A stretch of DNA of 64,000 nucleotides from GCA-2746365 sp963711255 (GCA_963711255.1 CAVQDO010000023.1:62001-126000), one strand, 5' to 3'; shown: positions 51,346 to 60,278, counted from the stretch's first letter. Notes: generated from the letters alone by a model not told the origin. Program-made: numbers and translations.

Positions 51346-53040
51346 GTGGAATTAACCGGCGCAGAAATAATTATTGAATGCCTGAAAGCAGAGGGTGTTG
51401 ACTACGTATTTGGTTACCCTGGTGGTGCGGTTTTGCATATCTATGATGCTTTTGATAAACAGGATGATGTGCAGCATATTCTTGTTCGTCATGAACAGGG
51501 TGCAACACATGCCGCTGACGGTTATGCCAGGGCAACCGGAAAACCAGGGGTTGTGTTAGTCACCTCTGGTCCAGGTGCAACCAATGCGGTCACCGGTATT
51601 GCCACAGCCTATATGGATTCTATCCCGATGATTGTCATTACCGGTCAGGTGCCTAAGCACCTGATAGGGAATGATGCGTTCCAGGAGGTTGATTCTGTTG
51701 GTATTACTCGACCTATCGTTAAGCATAATTTTTTAATTAACGATGTAAATGATATCGCAGAAACATTTAAGAAGGCGTTCTTTGTTGCAACCACCGGCCG
51801 GCCGGGACCTGTTGTGATTGATGTTCCAAAGGATATTACTGCAGAAACAACAGAGTTTAAGTATCCGGATGAAATAGAAATGCGTTCCTATCATCCGACG
51901 GTTCAAGGCCATACCGGTCAGATTAAGCGTGCGGTTGAACTGATTCGGTCGGCTGAGCGGCCCATGATCTATAGCGGTGGTGGTGTGATTCTGGGTAATG
52001 GTTCTGAGCAGTTGCGTACATTTACTCGCAGTCTGGGCTATCCGATTACGCAAACTCTGATGGGTTTGGGCGCATTTCCGGCGAGTGATCCGCTGTCACT
52101 GGGTATGCTGGGTATGCATGGTACCTATGAAGCCAATATGGGTATGCATCATTGTGATGTGTTAATTGCCATTGGTGCCCGCTTTGATGACAGGGTTACC
52201 GGTAGCCTGGAAAAATTCTGCCCTGATGCACGAATTATTCATATCGATGTGGATCCGGCGTCTATTTCCAAGAATGTTAAAGTTGATGTGCCGATCGTTG
52301 GCGAAGTTGCCCCGATACTCGATACGATTAATGACCTATTAAGTAAAGCCCCTGAAGCGACAAACAAAGGTGCGCTGGAAAAATGGTGGGCTCAGATTAA
52401 TGAATGGCGTGCACAGGATTGCCTGAAATATGATCGCGAAAGTGACATTATCAAGCCGCAATATGTTGTTGAAGAACTGTTTAAAGCAACTAATGGTGAT
52501 GCCTTCATTACTTCCGATGTAGGCCAGCACCAGATGTTTGCAGCACAGTATTATGGTTTTGATAAACCGCGCCGCTGGATAAATTCTGGTGGCCTGGGCA
52601 CCATGGGTTTTGGTTTGCCTGCGGCTATGGGTGTTCAACTGGCCTATCCTGACGAAATGGTTGCCTGTATTACCGGTGAATCCAGTATCCAGATGTGTAT
52701 TCAGGAGCTATCGACCTGTACGCAATATTCATTGCCATTAAAAATTATCAATTTAAATAATGGTTACATGGGTATGGTGCGTCAGTGGCAGGAGTTCTTT
52801 TACGAAAAACGTTATGCCATGTCGTATTTTGATGCGTTGCCTGATTTTGTTGCGCTGGCAGAAAGTTATGGTCACGTTGGCATCAAGGTAGAAAAACCGG
52901 CGGATGTACGTCCAGCACTGGATGAAGCATTTAAACTAAAAGACCGACTGGTATTCCTTGATTTTATAACGGATAAAGAAGAAAACGTTTACCCAATGAT
53001 TCCTGCCGGTGCCGGCCTGAATGAAATGATTCTGGTGTAG
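51346..53040 (+). CDS. ilvI: Acetolactate synthase, large subunit
   Basis: Thiamine diphosphate enzyme making acetolactate and acetohydroxybutyrate, first step of valine, leucine and isoleucine synthesis. 564 residues with a GTG start. V-F-G-Y-P-G-G-A-V-L-H at the N-terminus with the catalytic Glu in V-R-H-E-Q-G-A, and the ThDP/Mg motif (here G-E-S-S-I-Q, then N-L-N-N-G-Y-M-G-M-V-R-Q-W). The position usually read as G-D-G/G-D-x-S is G-E-S here. Followed by ilvH after 7 bases. ilvB would be an equally good name. Confidence 0.96.
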   Translation: MELTGAEIIIECLKAEGVDYVFGYPGGAVLHIYDAFDKQDDVQHILVRHEQGATHAADGYARATGKPGVVLVTSGPGATNAVTGIATAYMDSIPMIVITGQVPKHLIGNDAFQEVDSVGITRPIVKHNFLINDVNDIAETFKKAFFVATTGRPGPVVIDVPKDITAETTEFKYPDEIEMRSYHPTVQGHTGQIKRAVELIRSAERPMIYSGGGVILGNGSEQLRTFTRSLGYPITQTLMGLGAFPASDPLSLGMLGMHGTYEANMGMHHCDVLIAIGARFDDRVTGSLEKFCPDARIIHIDVDPASISKNVKVDVPIVGEVAPILDTINDLLSKAPEATNKGALEKWWAQINEWRAQDCLKYDRESDIIKPQYVVEELFKATNGDAFITSDVGQHQMFAAQYYGFDKPRRWINSGGLGTMGFGLPAAMGVQLAYPDEMVACITGESSIQMCIQELSTCTQYSLPLKIINLNNGYMGMVRQWQEFFYEKRYAMSYFDALPDFVALAESYGHVGIKVEKPADVRPALDEAFKLKDRLVFLDFITDKEENVYPMIPAGAGLNEMILV

Positions 53041-53047
53041 TAATCTA

Positions 53048-53536
53048 ATGAGACATATCATATCTATTTTACTGGAAAACGAGGCGGGTGCATTGTCGCG
53101 TGTTGCCGGCCTGTTTTCTGCACGTGCCTACAATATTGAGTCGCTGACAGTAGCGCCAACGGATGATCCGTCATTATCTCGCATGACCCTGGTAACAACG
53201 GGCAGTGATGAGATTGTTGAGCAGGTCTGCAAACAGCTAAATAAACTGATCGATGTAGTCAAACTGGTCGATTTGACCAAGGACATTCATGTTGAAAGGG
53301 AATTGATACTGGTCAAAGTTAAGGCTGAAAAGGAACAGCGTGACGAAGTAAGACGTGTGGTAGAAATTTTCAGTGGTCATATTGTTGATATGACTGATGC
53401 TACCTACACACTGGAAGTTACAGGAGACAGCGAGAAGATTGATGCTGTATTAAAAGCCCTGGAAAATATGGCAATTCTGGAAGTGGTACGTTCAGGGCAG
53501 CTGGGAATAGGGCGTGGTGCCATGGGCATTGTGTAG
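53048..53536 (+). CDS. ilvH: Acetolactate synthase, regulatory small subunit
   Basis: 162-residue regulatory subunit giving valine feedback. ACT domain at 1-75 (ISILLENEAGALSRVAGLF, NIESLTVAPTDDPSLSRMT) and a second ACT-like domain behind it. Co-transcribed with ilvI and ilvC. Confidence 0.97.
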   Translation: MRHIISILLENEAGALSRVAGLFSARAYNIESLTVAPTDDPSLSRMTLVTTGSDEIVEQVCKQLNKLIDVVKLVDLTKDIHVERELILVKVKAEKEQRDEVRRVVEIFSGHIVDMTDATYTLEVTGDSEKIDAVLKALENMAILEVVRSGQLGIGRGAMGIV

Positions 53537-53611
53537 TCTGTCTGCTGCAAATAACTTCAAATTATATAACACAGATTTTTTAAATTAAAAACGTTTACGG
53601 ATTAAGTAACA

Positions 53612-54628
53612 ATGAATATTTATTACGATAAAGATTGCGATCTTTCTATCATTCAAAGCAAAAAAGTATGCATCATCGGTTATGGTTCTCAGGGCCATGC
53701 ACATGCCAATAACCTGCAGGATTCAGGCGTTGAAGTCTGTGTCGGTTTGCGTGAAGGTTCATCATCTGCGGCTAAAGCAGAGTCTTCTGGTGTAGCAGTT
53801 AAATCAATTGAAGACGGTGTTGCATGGGCTGATGTTGTTATGGTTCTGGCTCCTGATGAGAATCAGGCAACCATTTATAAAGAGCAGATCGAACCAAATA
53901 TTAAACAGGGTGCGGCAATGGCATTTGCACACGGTTTCAATATTCACTTTAAAGCAATTCAGCCACGCGCCGATCTTGATGTCATCATGATTGCGCCTAA
54001 AGCACCGGGACACACTGTTCGCAGTGAGTTTGTAAATGGTGGTGGTATTCCTGACCTTATCGCAATTGCGCAGGACGCAACCGGTGCAGCAAAAGATATT
54101 TCATTATCTTATGCATCGGCTATTGGTGGTGGTCGTACAGCGATTATTGAAACAACATTCCGCGAAGAAACAGAAACGGATCTGTTCGGTGAGCAGGCAG
54201 TATTGTGTGGTGGTACTACAGCACTGGTTCAGGCTGGTTTTGAGACACTGGTTGAAGCCGGTTATGCGCCGGAGATGGCTTATTTCGAATGTTTGCATGA
54301 GTTAAAACTGATTGTTGACCTGATGTACCAGGGCGGCATTGCTGACATGCGTTACTCTATTTCAAATACAGCGGAGTATGGTGATGTTACACGTGGTCCA
54401 CGTATTGTTAACGAAAATACAAAAGCTGAAATGAAGAAAATTCTTGAGGAAATTCAAAGCGGCCAGTTCGCCAAAGAATTTATTGAAGAAATGCATTCAG
54501 GTGCAAAGAATCTTGATGCGCTGCGTAAAAAAGGCCGTGAGCATAAAATCGAAGAAGTGGGTGCAAGCTTACGTTCTATGATGCCATGGATTAAAGCGAA
54601 CAAGATTGTTGATAAAAGCAAAAACTAA
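53612..54628 (+). CDS. ilvC: Ketol-acid reductoisomerase
   Basis: 338-residue class I enzyme (short form). NADPH site G-Y-G-S-Q-G-H-A-H at about 24-32; Mg-binding acids in L-F-G-E-Q-A-V-L-C-G-G (Asp/Glu near 190) and the later E-C-L-H-E-L-K. Second step of branched-chain synthesis. Confidence 0.97.
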   Translation: MNIYYDKDCDLSIIQSKKVCIIGYGSQGHAHANNLQDSGVEVCVGLREGSSSAAKAESSGVAVKSIEDGVAWADVVMVLAPDENQATIYKEQIEPNIKQGAAMAFAHGFNIHFKAIQPRADLDVIMIAPKAPGHTVRSEFVNGGGIPDLIAIAQDATGAAKDISLSYASAIGGGRTAIIETTFREETETDLFGEQAVLCGGTTALVQAGFETLVEAGYAPEMAYFECLHELKLIVDLMYQGGIADMRYSISNTAEYGDVTRGPRIVNENTKAEMKKILEEIQSGQFAKEFIEEMHSGAKNLDALRKKGREHKIEEVGASLRSMMPWIKANKIVDKSKN

Positions 54629-54653
54629 TATCAGTATTGATCTGTTCGTAAAG

Positions 54654-54677
54654 AAAGGGCTTAATTGCCCTTTTTTT
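54654..54677 (+). terminator. Terminator after ilvIHC
   Basis: Stem AAAGGGC / GCCCTTT, TTAATT loop, T run. Confidence 0.9.
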
Positions 54678-54704
54678 ATGGTCGGTTGCAGCATAGGAGA
54701 GAAG

Positions 54705-54809
54705 TATTTTACCGCGGAGACGCAGAGGCGCAGAGGATAAAAGCCGTATGTATAAAACAATAATCTATTTTAGCTTTTCTCAGCGTCTCTGCGTCTCCGC
54801 GGTAAAATA
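54705..54809. repeat. Inverted repeat of the CGCAGAGACGCAGAGG family
   Basis: Left arm begins TATTTTACCGCGGAGACGCA and continues GAGGCGCAGAGG; the right arm is its complement, ending TCTCCGCGGTAAAATA. Arms about 37 bases, near-perfect, with a 30-base AT-rich middle. It fills most of the gap between the ilvC terminator and pssA. Related copies are near 18.25 kb and 61.95 kb. Confidence 0.88.
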
Positions 54810-54858
54810 AAGTCTTTAAAAATTAGACGATACCGCACGACTAGGCTATTCTTACCCT

Positions 54859-55623
54859 ATGGAAACATCAGAAGATCAACCCGTTAAAAAACGTGGACGT
54901 GGCATTTACCTGCTGCCTAACTTAATTACTACCGCGGCATTATTTGCCGGCTTCTATGGCATCGTTGCCGCTACCCAGGGCAAGTTTGAGCAGGCATCGG
55001 TGGCAATTTTTATTGCCATGATTCTGGATGCGCTTGATGGCCGTGTCGCGCGTATGACCAATACGCAAACAGCGTTTGGCGCTGAGTATGACAGCCTGGC
55101 TGATATGGCTTCTTTTGGCCTGGCGCCGGCACTGGTCATGTACGAATGGTCGCTCTCATCGCTGGTCAATGTCAGCTGGCACTGGGGTAAGCTGGGTTGG
55201 CTGGCAGCATTTTTATACGTCGCTTCAGGCGCATTAAGGCTTGCGCGTTTTAATACCAAGGCCAGCAATACGGATAAACGTTATTTTCAGGGATTGCCCA
55301 GTCCTGCGGCAGCAGCAGTCGTTGTCGGTTTTGTCTGGGCCTGTTTTGATAATGGAGTAAACGGTGATGCGGTTTCCCTGATATCGCTGACAATTATTGT
55401 TTTTGCCGGTTTAATGATGGTGAGCAATGTTTCCTACTACAGTTTTAAGGATATCGACTTCCATAATAAGGTCCCCTTTATGGCAATGCTGGTGGTGGTC
55501 ATGGTTTTTGTATTTGCCGCAATTGACCCGCCGATTACCCTGTTTGGCTGTTTTATGCTTTATGCGCTGTCGGGTCCTGTTATAAGTCTTTTACGACGAT
55601 TTAAAAAGCGCAACACGATATAA
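54859..55623 (+). CDS. pssA: Phosphatidylserine synthase PssA (CDP-alcohol type)
   Basis: Membrane enzyme joining CDP-diacylglycerol and serine, first step to phosphatidylethanolamine. 254 residues, about 7-8 membrane segments. The catalytic motif D-A-L-D-G-R-V-A-R followed by G-A-E-Y-D-S-L-A-D is the complete CDP-alcohol phosphotransferase signature. It sits between ilvC and leuA, an order met in several Gammaproteobacteria. Confidence 0.95.
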   Translation: METSEDQPVKKRGRGIYLLPNLITTAALFAGFYGIVAATQGKFEQASVAIFIAMILDALDGRVARMTNTQTAFGAEYDSLADMASFGLAPALVMYEWSLSSLVNVSWHWGKLGWLAAFLYVASGALRLARFNTKASNTDKRYFQGLPSPAAAAVVVGFVWACFDNGVNGDAVSLISLTIIVFAGLMMVSNVSYYSFKDIDFHNKVPFMAMLVVVMVFVFAAIDPPITLFGCFMLYALSGPVISLLRRFKKRNTI

Positions 55624-55709
55624 GGGCCATTTTATGTAGCGGGCAACGTTGCGCTGTGCACGCCAAAACTGGCCAGCAGCGCCGCTGCAGGTCAATGCCA
55701 AACTTTTAG

Positions 55710-55738
55710 TTGAATCTTTTCTAACTTATCGCTATAGT
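55710..55738 (+). promoter_or_regulatory. Sigma-70 promoter of the leuA leader
   Basis: TTGAAT, a 17-base spacer, TATAGT. The expected start of transcription (about 55744-55746) is only a few bases before the ATG of the leader peptide. Confidence 0.7.
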
Positions 55739-55748
55739 CGTGGTGAGT

Positions 55749-55859
55749 ATGAATAATTATCCATCAAAAGCCGAATTTCCTGTAGCGCGCACGACTGCGT
55801 CAGCTCTGGCTGTGATCCTGCCATTCCTGTTAGACTCTCTATTATTCCTCCTGCCTTAG
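55749..55859 (+). CDS. Leucine-rich leader peptide of leuA
   Basis: 36-residue open frame 77 bases upstream of leuA. The first 19 residues are mixed; the last 17 read LAVILPFLLDSLLFLLP with eight Leu, and the frame ends in TAG. The same order of leader peptide then leuA is the known attenuation layout of leu operons (LeuL), and a good promoter sits just before it. Codons for Leu are mixed (CTG, TTA, CTA, CTC), so starvation for leucine would stall ribosomes. The sequence is unlike the E. coli leader. A stem CTCCTGCC with GGC-g-AGGAG can form after the Leu run, but no T run follows it. A pure transcription attenuator is therefore not proven. Confidence 0.75.
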   Translation: MNNYPSKAEFPVARTTASALAVILPFLLDSLLFLLP

Positions 55860-55936
55860 GGCATTTAATGATTCCTGGCGAGGAGAATACGCACTCAAAA
55901 ACTATCCAGAATAAACATTGATTTGAAGGTCAAGTC

Positions 55937-57517
55937 ATGAGTAATGAGTCTCAAACAAACAAACAGAATAATCAAACTGAACAGTTAATTATTTTTGATA
56001 CCACCTTACGTGATGGCGAGCAGAGCCCCGGCGCTTCCATGACTAAAGATGAAAAAGTGCGTATTGCCAGGGCGCTGGAAAAGATGCGCGTTGACGTTAT
56101 TGAAGCCGGCTTCCCTATTGCCAGTCCGGGTGATTTTGAATCGGTAAAAGCTGTGGCATCGGTAATAAAGAACAGTACCGTATGCGGCCTGGCTCGTGCC
56201 CTTGAAAAAGATATTGCACGCGCCGGTGAAGCATTAAAGCCCGCTGCTTCGTCACGTATTCATACCTTTATTGCCACTTCGCCAATTCACATGAAAATGA
56301 AGCTGCGTATGCAGCCTGATGATGTGCTGGCACAGGCGGTTGATGCGGTGAAAATGGCGCGGCAGTTTACCGACAACGTCGAGTTTTCTCCGGAAGATGC
56401 CGGCCGTTCAGATCTTGATTTTCTGTGCCGTATCATCGAGTCAGTCATTGATGCCGGTGCTACCACGATTAATATCCCTGATACCGTGGGTTATAACATT
56501 CCGCATCAATTTGGAGAATTAATCCATAACTTGCTGACGCGAATTCCTAATTCAGACAAAGCTGTTTTTTCCGTGCATTGTCATAATGATCTGGGGCTGG
56601 CTGTTGGTAATTCACTGGCTGCCGTTTTAAATGGTGCGCGCCAGGTCGAGTGTACGATAAATGGCCTGGGTGAACGTGCCGGCAATGCTTCGTTAGAGGA
56701 GATTGTCATGGCCGTGCGAACCCGTCAGGATATTTTCAATTGTGATAGCTGGCTGGATACCACGCAAATTGTCCCTTGCTCGAAACTTGTCTCGGGCATA
56801 ACAGGTTTTCCGGTGCAGCCTAATAAAGCTATCGTTGGTGCTAATGCTTTTGCCCACGAGTCCGGCATTCACCAGGACGGTATATTAAAAAGCCGCGAAA
56901 CGTATGAAATTATGCGGGCACAGGATGTCGGCTGGTCTGATAATCGCATGGTGCTGGGTAAACATTCCGGCCGTAATGCTTTTAAGAGTCGCCTGGCTGA
57001 ACTGAATATCGATTTTTCTTCCGAGCAGGAACTAAACGAAGCTTTCGCCCGGTTTAAGGACCTGGCCGATAAAAAGCATGAAATATTCGACGAAGATTTA
57101 CTTGCCCTGGTTGCGGATACCAACTGGAGTATTGAAAACGAACATTACAAACTGGTTAGTCTGCGAGTCTGTTCGGAAACGGGTGAAACCCCAACCGCTA
57201 CTATGGTACTGGAAATAGGCGGAGAAGAAGTGAGCGCTACTGCTACCGGTGGCGGACCTGTTGATGCTTCATTCAGGGCGATTGAAAGTGTGGTCAATAG
57301 TGATACCCAGCTGCAACTGTATTCTGTCAACAATATTACCAGCGGCACCGATGCCCAGGGTGAGGTGACGGTGCGGCTGGAAAAAGCCGGTCGAATCATT
57401 AGCGGGCAGGGGGCCGATACCGATATTGTTATCGCATCGGTCAATGCTTATATTAATGCACTGAACAAGCTTGATAAAACAGCTGACCGCGCGCATCCGC
57501 AACTGGGTGATGTCTAG
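55937..57517 (+). CDS. leuA: 2-Isopropylmalate synthase LeuA
   Basis: First committed enzyme of leucine synthesis. 526 residues. I-F-D-T-T-L-R-D-G-E-Q-S-P-G-A at about 19-33 holds the metal-binding Asp and Arg; V-H-C-H-N-D-L-G-L-A-V-G-N the metal His pair; the C-terminal LeuA dimer domain (about 385-510) carries feedback inhibition. AAGGT ribosome site. Preceded by a leucine-rich leader peptide, probably controlling its expression. Confidence 0.97.
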   Translation: MSNESQTNKQNNQTEQLIIFDTTLRDGEQSPGASMTKDEKVRIARALEKMRVDVIEAGFPIASPGDFESVKAVASVIKNSTVCGLARALEKDIARAGEALKPAASSRIHTFIATSPIHMKMKLRMQPDDVLAQAVDAVKMARQFTDNVEFSPEDAGRSDLDFLCRIIESVIDAGATTINIPDTVGYNIPHQFGELIHNLLTRIPNSDKAVFSVHCHNDLGLAVGNSLAAVLNGARQVECTINGLGERAGNASLEEIVMAVRTRQDIFNCDSWLDTTQIVPCSKLVSGITGFPVQPNKAIVGANAFAHESGIHQDGILKSRETYEIMRAQDVGWSDNRMVLGKHSGRNAFKSRLAELNIDFSSEQELNEAFARFKDLADKKHEIFDEDLLALVADTNWSIENEHYKLVSLRVCSETGETPTATMVLEIGGEEVSATATGGGPVDASFRAIESVVNSDTQLQLYSVNNITSGTDAQGEVTVRLEKAGRIISGQGADTDIVIASVNAYINALNKLDKTADRAHPQLGDV

Positions 57518-57533
57518 GTTTGATGCATAAGGC

Positions 57534-58271
57534 ATGAGCAACCAGGTTAACAAACCGGCAACGACTCTGGATGAAGCCAGTCGGCGCTATTATCTTGATG
57601 TCATGGGGATTCAATGCTGGGAGCTTCGTGACAACGAGAATATCGCTGATGCCGATGCGGATGTTGCAAATGCTGTAGCCGCTGGTGATGAAGCAGCCGT
57701 TTCTACATTAGCGCTGCAACTGCCACAACTGGATGCAGTGCTACAGCAGTGCAGCCGCTGTCAACTTCATACTTCACGTAAGCAGGCGATTAGCGGTAGA
57801 GGTAATCCGGCAGCGCGATTAATGTTTGTCGTACTTGCACCGGATGATCATGATGATGACGCCGGTGTTATCTGCAGCGGTGCGGCCGGCGAGTTGTTCG
57901 GTAAAATGCTGTCTGCCATCAATATTGCCATTGATGATGTCTATATTACCTCACTGCTGAAATGCCGTGTTGCGACCAGGCATACTGTTACCCCGCAGGA
58001 AATACAGTTTTGTAATGATTATTTAAAACGGCAGGTGCAGCTGGTGCAGCCTGAACGCCTGGTGGTTCTGGGTGAGTCAGCGATTCGTTGCCTGACGCAG
58101 AAAAACCTGTCGCTGGATGATTTTCGTGCATTGAATGCGGAGCCGGATTACCAGCTTGAGTCGGTTCCGGTCTTTGCCAGTTATTCACCACAGGAGTTGC
58201 TGCTGCAGGCAGAAAACAAGCGTAAAGCCTGGTCAGATTTGCAGTTGCTGCAGAAAATGATTAACAGCTAA
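57534..58271 (+). CDS. UDG-fold protein with a HolD-like N-terminus (possible DNA polymerase III psi)
   Basis: 245 residues. Residues about 15-35 (S-R-R-Y-Y-L-D-V-M-G-I-Q-C-W-E-L-R) resemble the chi-binding start of psi (HolD). Residues about 70-240 resemble uracil-DNA glycosylase family 4/5: C-S-R-C-Q-L-H near the first cluster cysteines and T-S-L-L-K-C-R in the middle. The catalytic motif of active enzymes (G-E-A-P-G) is replaced by a D-rich L-A-P-D-D-H-D-D-D, and the C-terminal H-P-S is Y-S-P, so glycosylase activity is doubtful. In pseudomonads the cryptic psi subunit lies next to rimI, as here. I recall that from the literature and did not check it. Confidence 0.7.
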   Translation: MSNQVNKPATTLDEASRRYYLDVMGIQCWELRDNENIADADADVANAVAAGDEAAVSTLALQLPQLDAVLQQCSRCQLHTSRKQAISGRGNPAARLMFVVLAPDDHDDDAGVICSGAAGELFGKMLSAINIAIDDVYITSLLKCRVATRHTVTPQEIQFCNDYLKRQVQLVQPERLVVLGESAIRCLTQKNLSLDDFRALNAEPDYQLESVPVFASYSPQELLLQAENKRKAWSDLQLLQKMINS

Positions 58272-58278
58272 ATTTATT

Positions 58279-58782
58279 ATGGCAGTCAATTTCCAGAATA
58301 TGAATAACGAACTGAGTGCACTGGTAGAGCTGCGCACCATGACTTATGCAGATTTACCGGGGGTAATAGCGGTAGAGAAACGAGCCTACCCGCATCCCTG
58401 GACACAGGGAATCTTTCGTGACTGCCTGCGTATTGGTTACAATGCCTGGGTAGTTACACTGGATGATGCAGTTATCGGTTATGGTATCGTTATGCTGTCT
58501 CCGGGAGAAGCACATATTCTGAATATTTGTATCGATCCTGAGTATCAGAAAAAAGGTCTGGGACGTTATCTTCTGCGCCACCTGGTGAATAAGTCCAATA
58601 ACACTGATGTTGATATGATTCTTCTTGAAGTGCGTCGATCGAACGAAGCTGCGCAACAGCTTTACCTCTCTGAAGGCTTTCATGAGCTGGGTGTACGCAA
58701 AGCCTATTACCCTGCAAAAGGCGGACGTGAAGATGCGATCATTCTGGCGAAGTATTTATCACCGGATAACGCTGAAGAGTAA
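58279..58782 (+). CDS. rimI: Ribosomal protein S18 alanine N-acetyltransferase RimI
   Basis: GNAT acetyltransferase, 167 residues. I-L-N-I-C-I-D-P-E-Y-Q-K-K-G-L-G-R-Y-L-L carries the acetyl-CoA-binding R/Q-x-x-G-x-G/A motif (Q-K-K-G-L-G); L-E-V-R-R-S-N-E-A-A-Q-Q-L-Y and the Tyr-rich end match RimI. Starts 7 bases after the psi/UDG-like gene. Confidence 0.95.
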   Translation: MAVNFQNMNNELSALVELRTMTYADLPGVIAVEKRAYPHPWTQGIFRDCLRIGYNAWVVTLDDAVIGYGIVMLSPGEAHILNICIDPEYQKKGLGRYLLRHLVNKSNNTDVDMILLEVRRSNEAAQQLYLSEGFHELGVRKAYYPAKGGREDAIILAKYLSPDNAEE

Positions 58783-58821
58783 CTATTGTTTTTATCATTA
58801 ATATGCAAGGATCTGTGTGTA

Positions 58822-59952
58822 ATGAGTAACAAAGAATTGATAACCTACGCTAAATCACATGGCAGAACCTGCCTGTTAATATTCCTGCTGATATTAGTCA
58901 CTGCCTGTGCAGACAATAATGAGAACAAAACAGTATCTGAGCAGGCAGGTAATACAGAAATTCCCGGTGAGTGGACTGCGGTAGCGTTACCGGATATCAC
59001 TCGACAACCCATCGGCTTACGCGTTGCCAGCGTGGTTAATTCTCGTTTTAAAGTGCTAAGTGATGAACAGCTAAAGAAAATACTGCATCGCAGCCAGCAA
59101 ATGACCCGTCAGCATTTCGCGGTAGAAATAAGCTTTACCGATATAGATGAACTCAGTATTGATCAGGTATTTTCAACGCTGGGTGAAACAGTGCTTGCCG
59201 CGCGAGAAAATGAAATTGTTGATATTCATAATATTGATGCTGATGCCAGGGAGAAAATGCAGCAGGCACTATTCAAAACGCTGTCAAATTACCAGGGTAA
59301 CCGGAAAAATGTTATCGAGTTTGCGCAGCCGTACTTATTGCATCCTGATGTTATACAGGAAGACTTTATCGGCTTGTCCTATGCGCTGGTTGATACATTG
59401 ATTTCACGGCTTGATTTCTGGAAGTCGCAAACAGCTACGGATGGTAAACCGCTGCTGGATGCGAATGGCTTTCACCAGTGGGTATGGTGGGACAGCCTGG
59501 GTTATGCTGATTTACCTTATGATATTGTTATTACCAACCAGCTGGTTGTCAGTGCAGAATACTATGGTATGGATGTTCACTCCTCTATCCGGGGAGGCAT
59601 AACCGCGGGTACGACAACCTACAACAAAAATACGCAATTTAACTCGTATGCTTATATTATGGTCTATCCCATGTTAAACGATACCGGCTTACTGACCACG
59701 CTTCGCCAGGATAAAACGTATAACGATGAACAGATCATTAATTATGCGGCGGCATTGCTAACGCATGAAATCGGACACCTGTTGCTGCACCTGGGGCATC
59801 CTTTTGGCAACCGGCACTGCATAATGGCGCCAACGGTGATGCTTAATTACCGCGACTGGTATGACCATCTTGATGCGGAAAATTGCCCATTGGGCAGCAG
59901 TCCGGCTATGCAGCCGGGTGTTGCTGAACTTGAATATAACCGGAGCTGGTAA
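58822..59952 (+). CDS. Putative zinc metalloprotease lipoprotein (metzincin-like)
   Basis: 376 residues, not recognised as a known family. Signal peptide with lipobox L-V-T-A-C (Cys29). Near the C-terminus H-E-I-G-H-L-L-L-H-L-G-H (His315, Glu316, His319, third candidate ligand His326 or His323), followed by H-C-I-M-A-P: an HExxH zinc helix plus a possible Met-turn, the plan of metzincins. The spacing of the third His differs by one from the standard H-E-x-x-H-x-x-G-x-x-H. Two further cysteines may form a disulfide. TTG at 58786 is in frame but unlikely as a start. A small secreted gene overlaps its stop by one base. Confidence 0.7.
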   Translation: MSNKELITYAKSHGRTCLLIFLLILVTACADNNENKTVSEQAGNTEIPGEWTAVALPDITRQPIGLRVASVVNSRFKVLSDEQLKKILHRSQQMTRQHFAVEISFTDIDELSIDQVFSTLGETVLAARENEIVDIHNIDADAREKMQQALFKTLSNYQGNRKNVIEFAQPYLLHPDVIQEDFIGLSYALVDTLISRLDFWKSQTATDGKPLLDANGFHQWVWWDSLGYADLPYDIVITNQLVVSAEYYGMDVHSSIRGGITAGTTTYNKNTQFNSYAYIMVYPMLNDTGLLTTLRQDKTYNDEQIINYAAALLTHEIGHLLLHLGHPFGNRHCIMAPTVMLNYRDWYDHLDAENCPLGSSPAMQPGVAELEYNRSW

Positions 59953-60278
59953 TGCGACTATGTGCTTTTATGAGTCTGTTATTTATAAGCTTTTCCAGTT
60001 CTGCAGCTTCCGGCTGGACGTCTTACGGCAAGGTGCTGGAGTTAGTGCCAACCATCCATCAACGATTTAAGGTGAATATTGAGGTAGAGGATAATCCCGC
60101 TGCCTGTAAGCAAAAGCAGTGGTTTTACCAGGATTACAGCATTAGCGGTGCCAGGGAAATGTATTTTGCCCTGCTCGAAGCCGTAGCTTCCAGCCGACCG
60201 GTGCGGGTTTATGTCACCGGTCGCTGTAATTTAAACGAATATTCGGAAATTTCTGAAGCAGGAATACGGGCAAACTAA
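59952..60278 (+). CDS. Small secreted protein coupled to the metalloprotease gene
   Basis: 108 residues with a signal peptide ending near S-S-A-A (residue 19). The mature chain has two Cys, in P-A-A-C and G-R-C-N, likely a disulfide. No family recognised. The ATG overlaps the stop of the metalloprotease gene (TAATG), so both are translated from one message; it could be an inhibitor, a substrate or an assembly partner. That is inference from position only. Confidence 0.7.
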   Translation: MRLCAFMSLLFISFSSSAASGWTSYGKVLELVPTIHQRFKVNIEVEDNPAACKQKQWFYQDYSISGAREMYFALLEAVASSRPVRVYVTGRCNLNEYSEISEAGIRAN

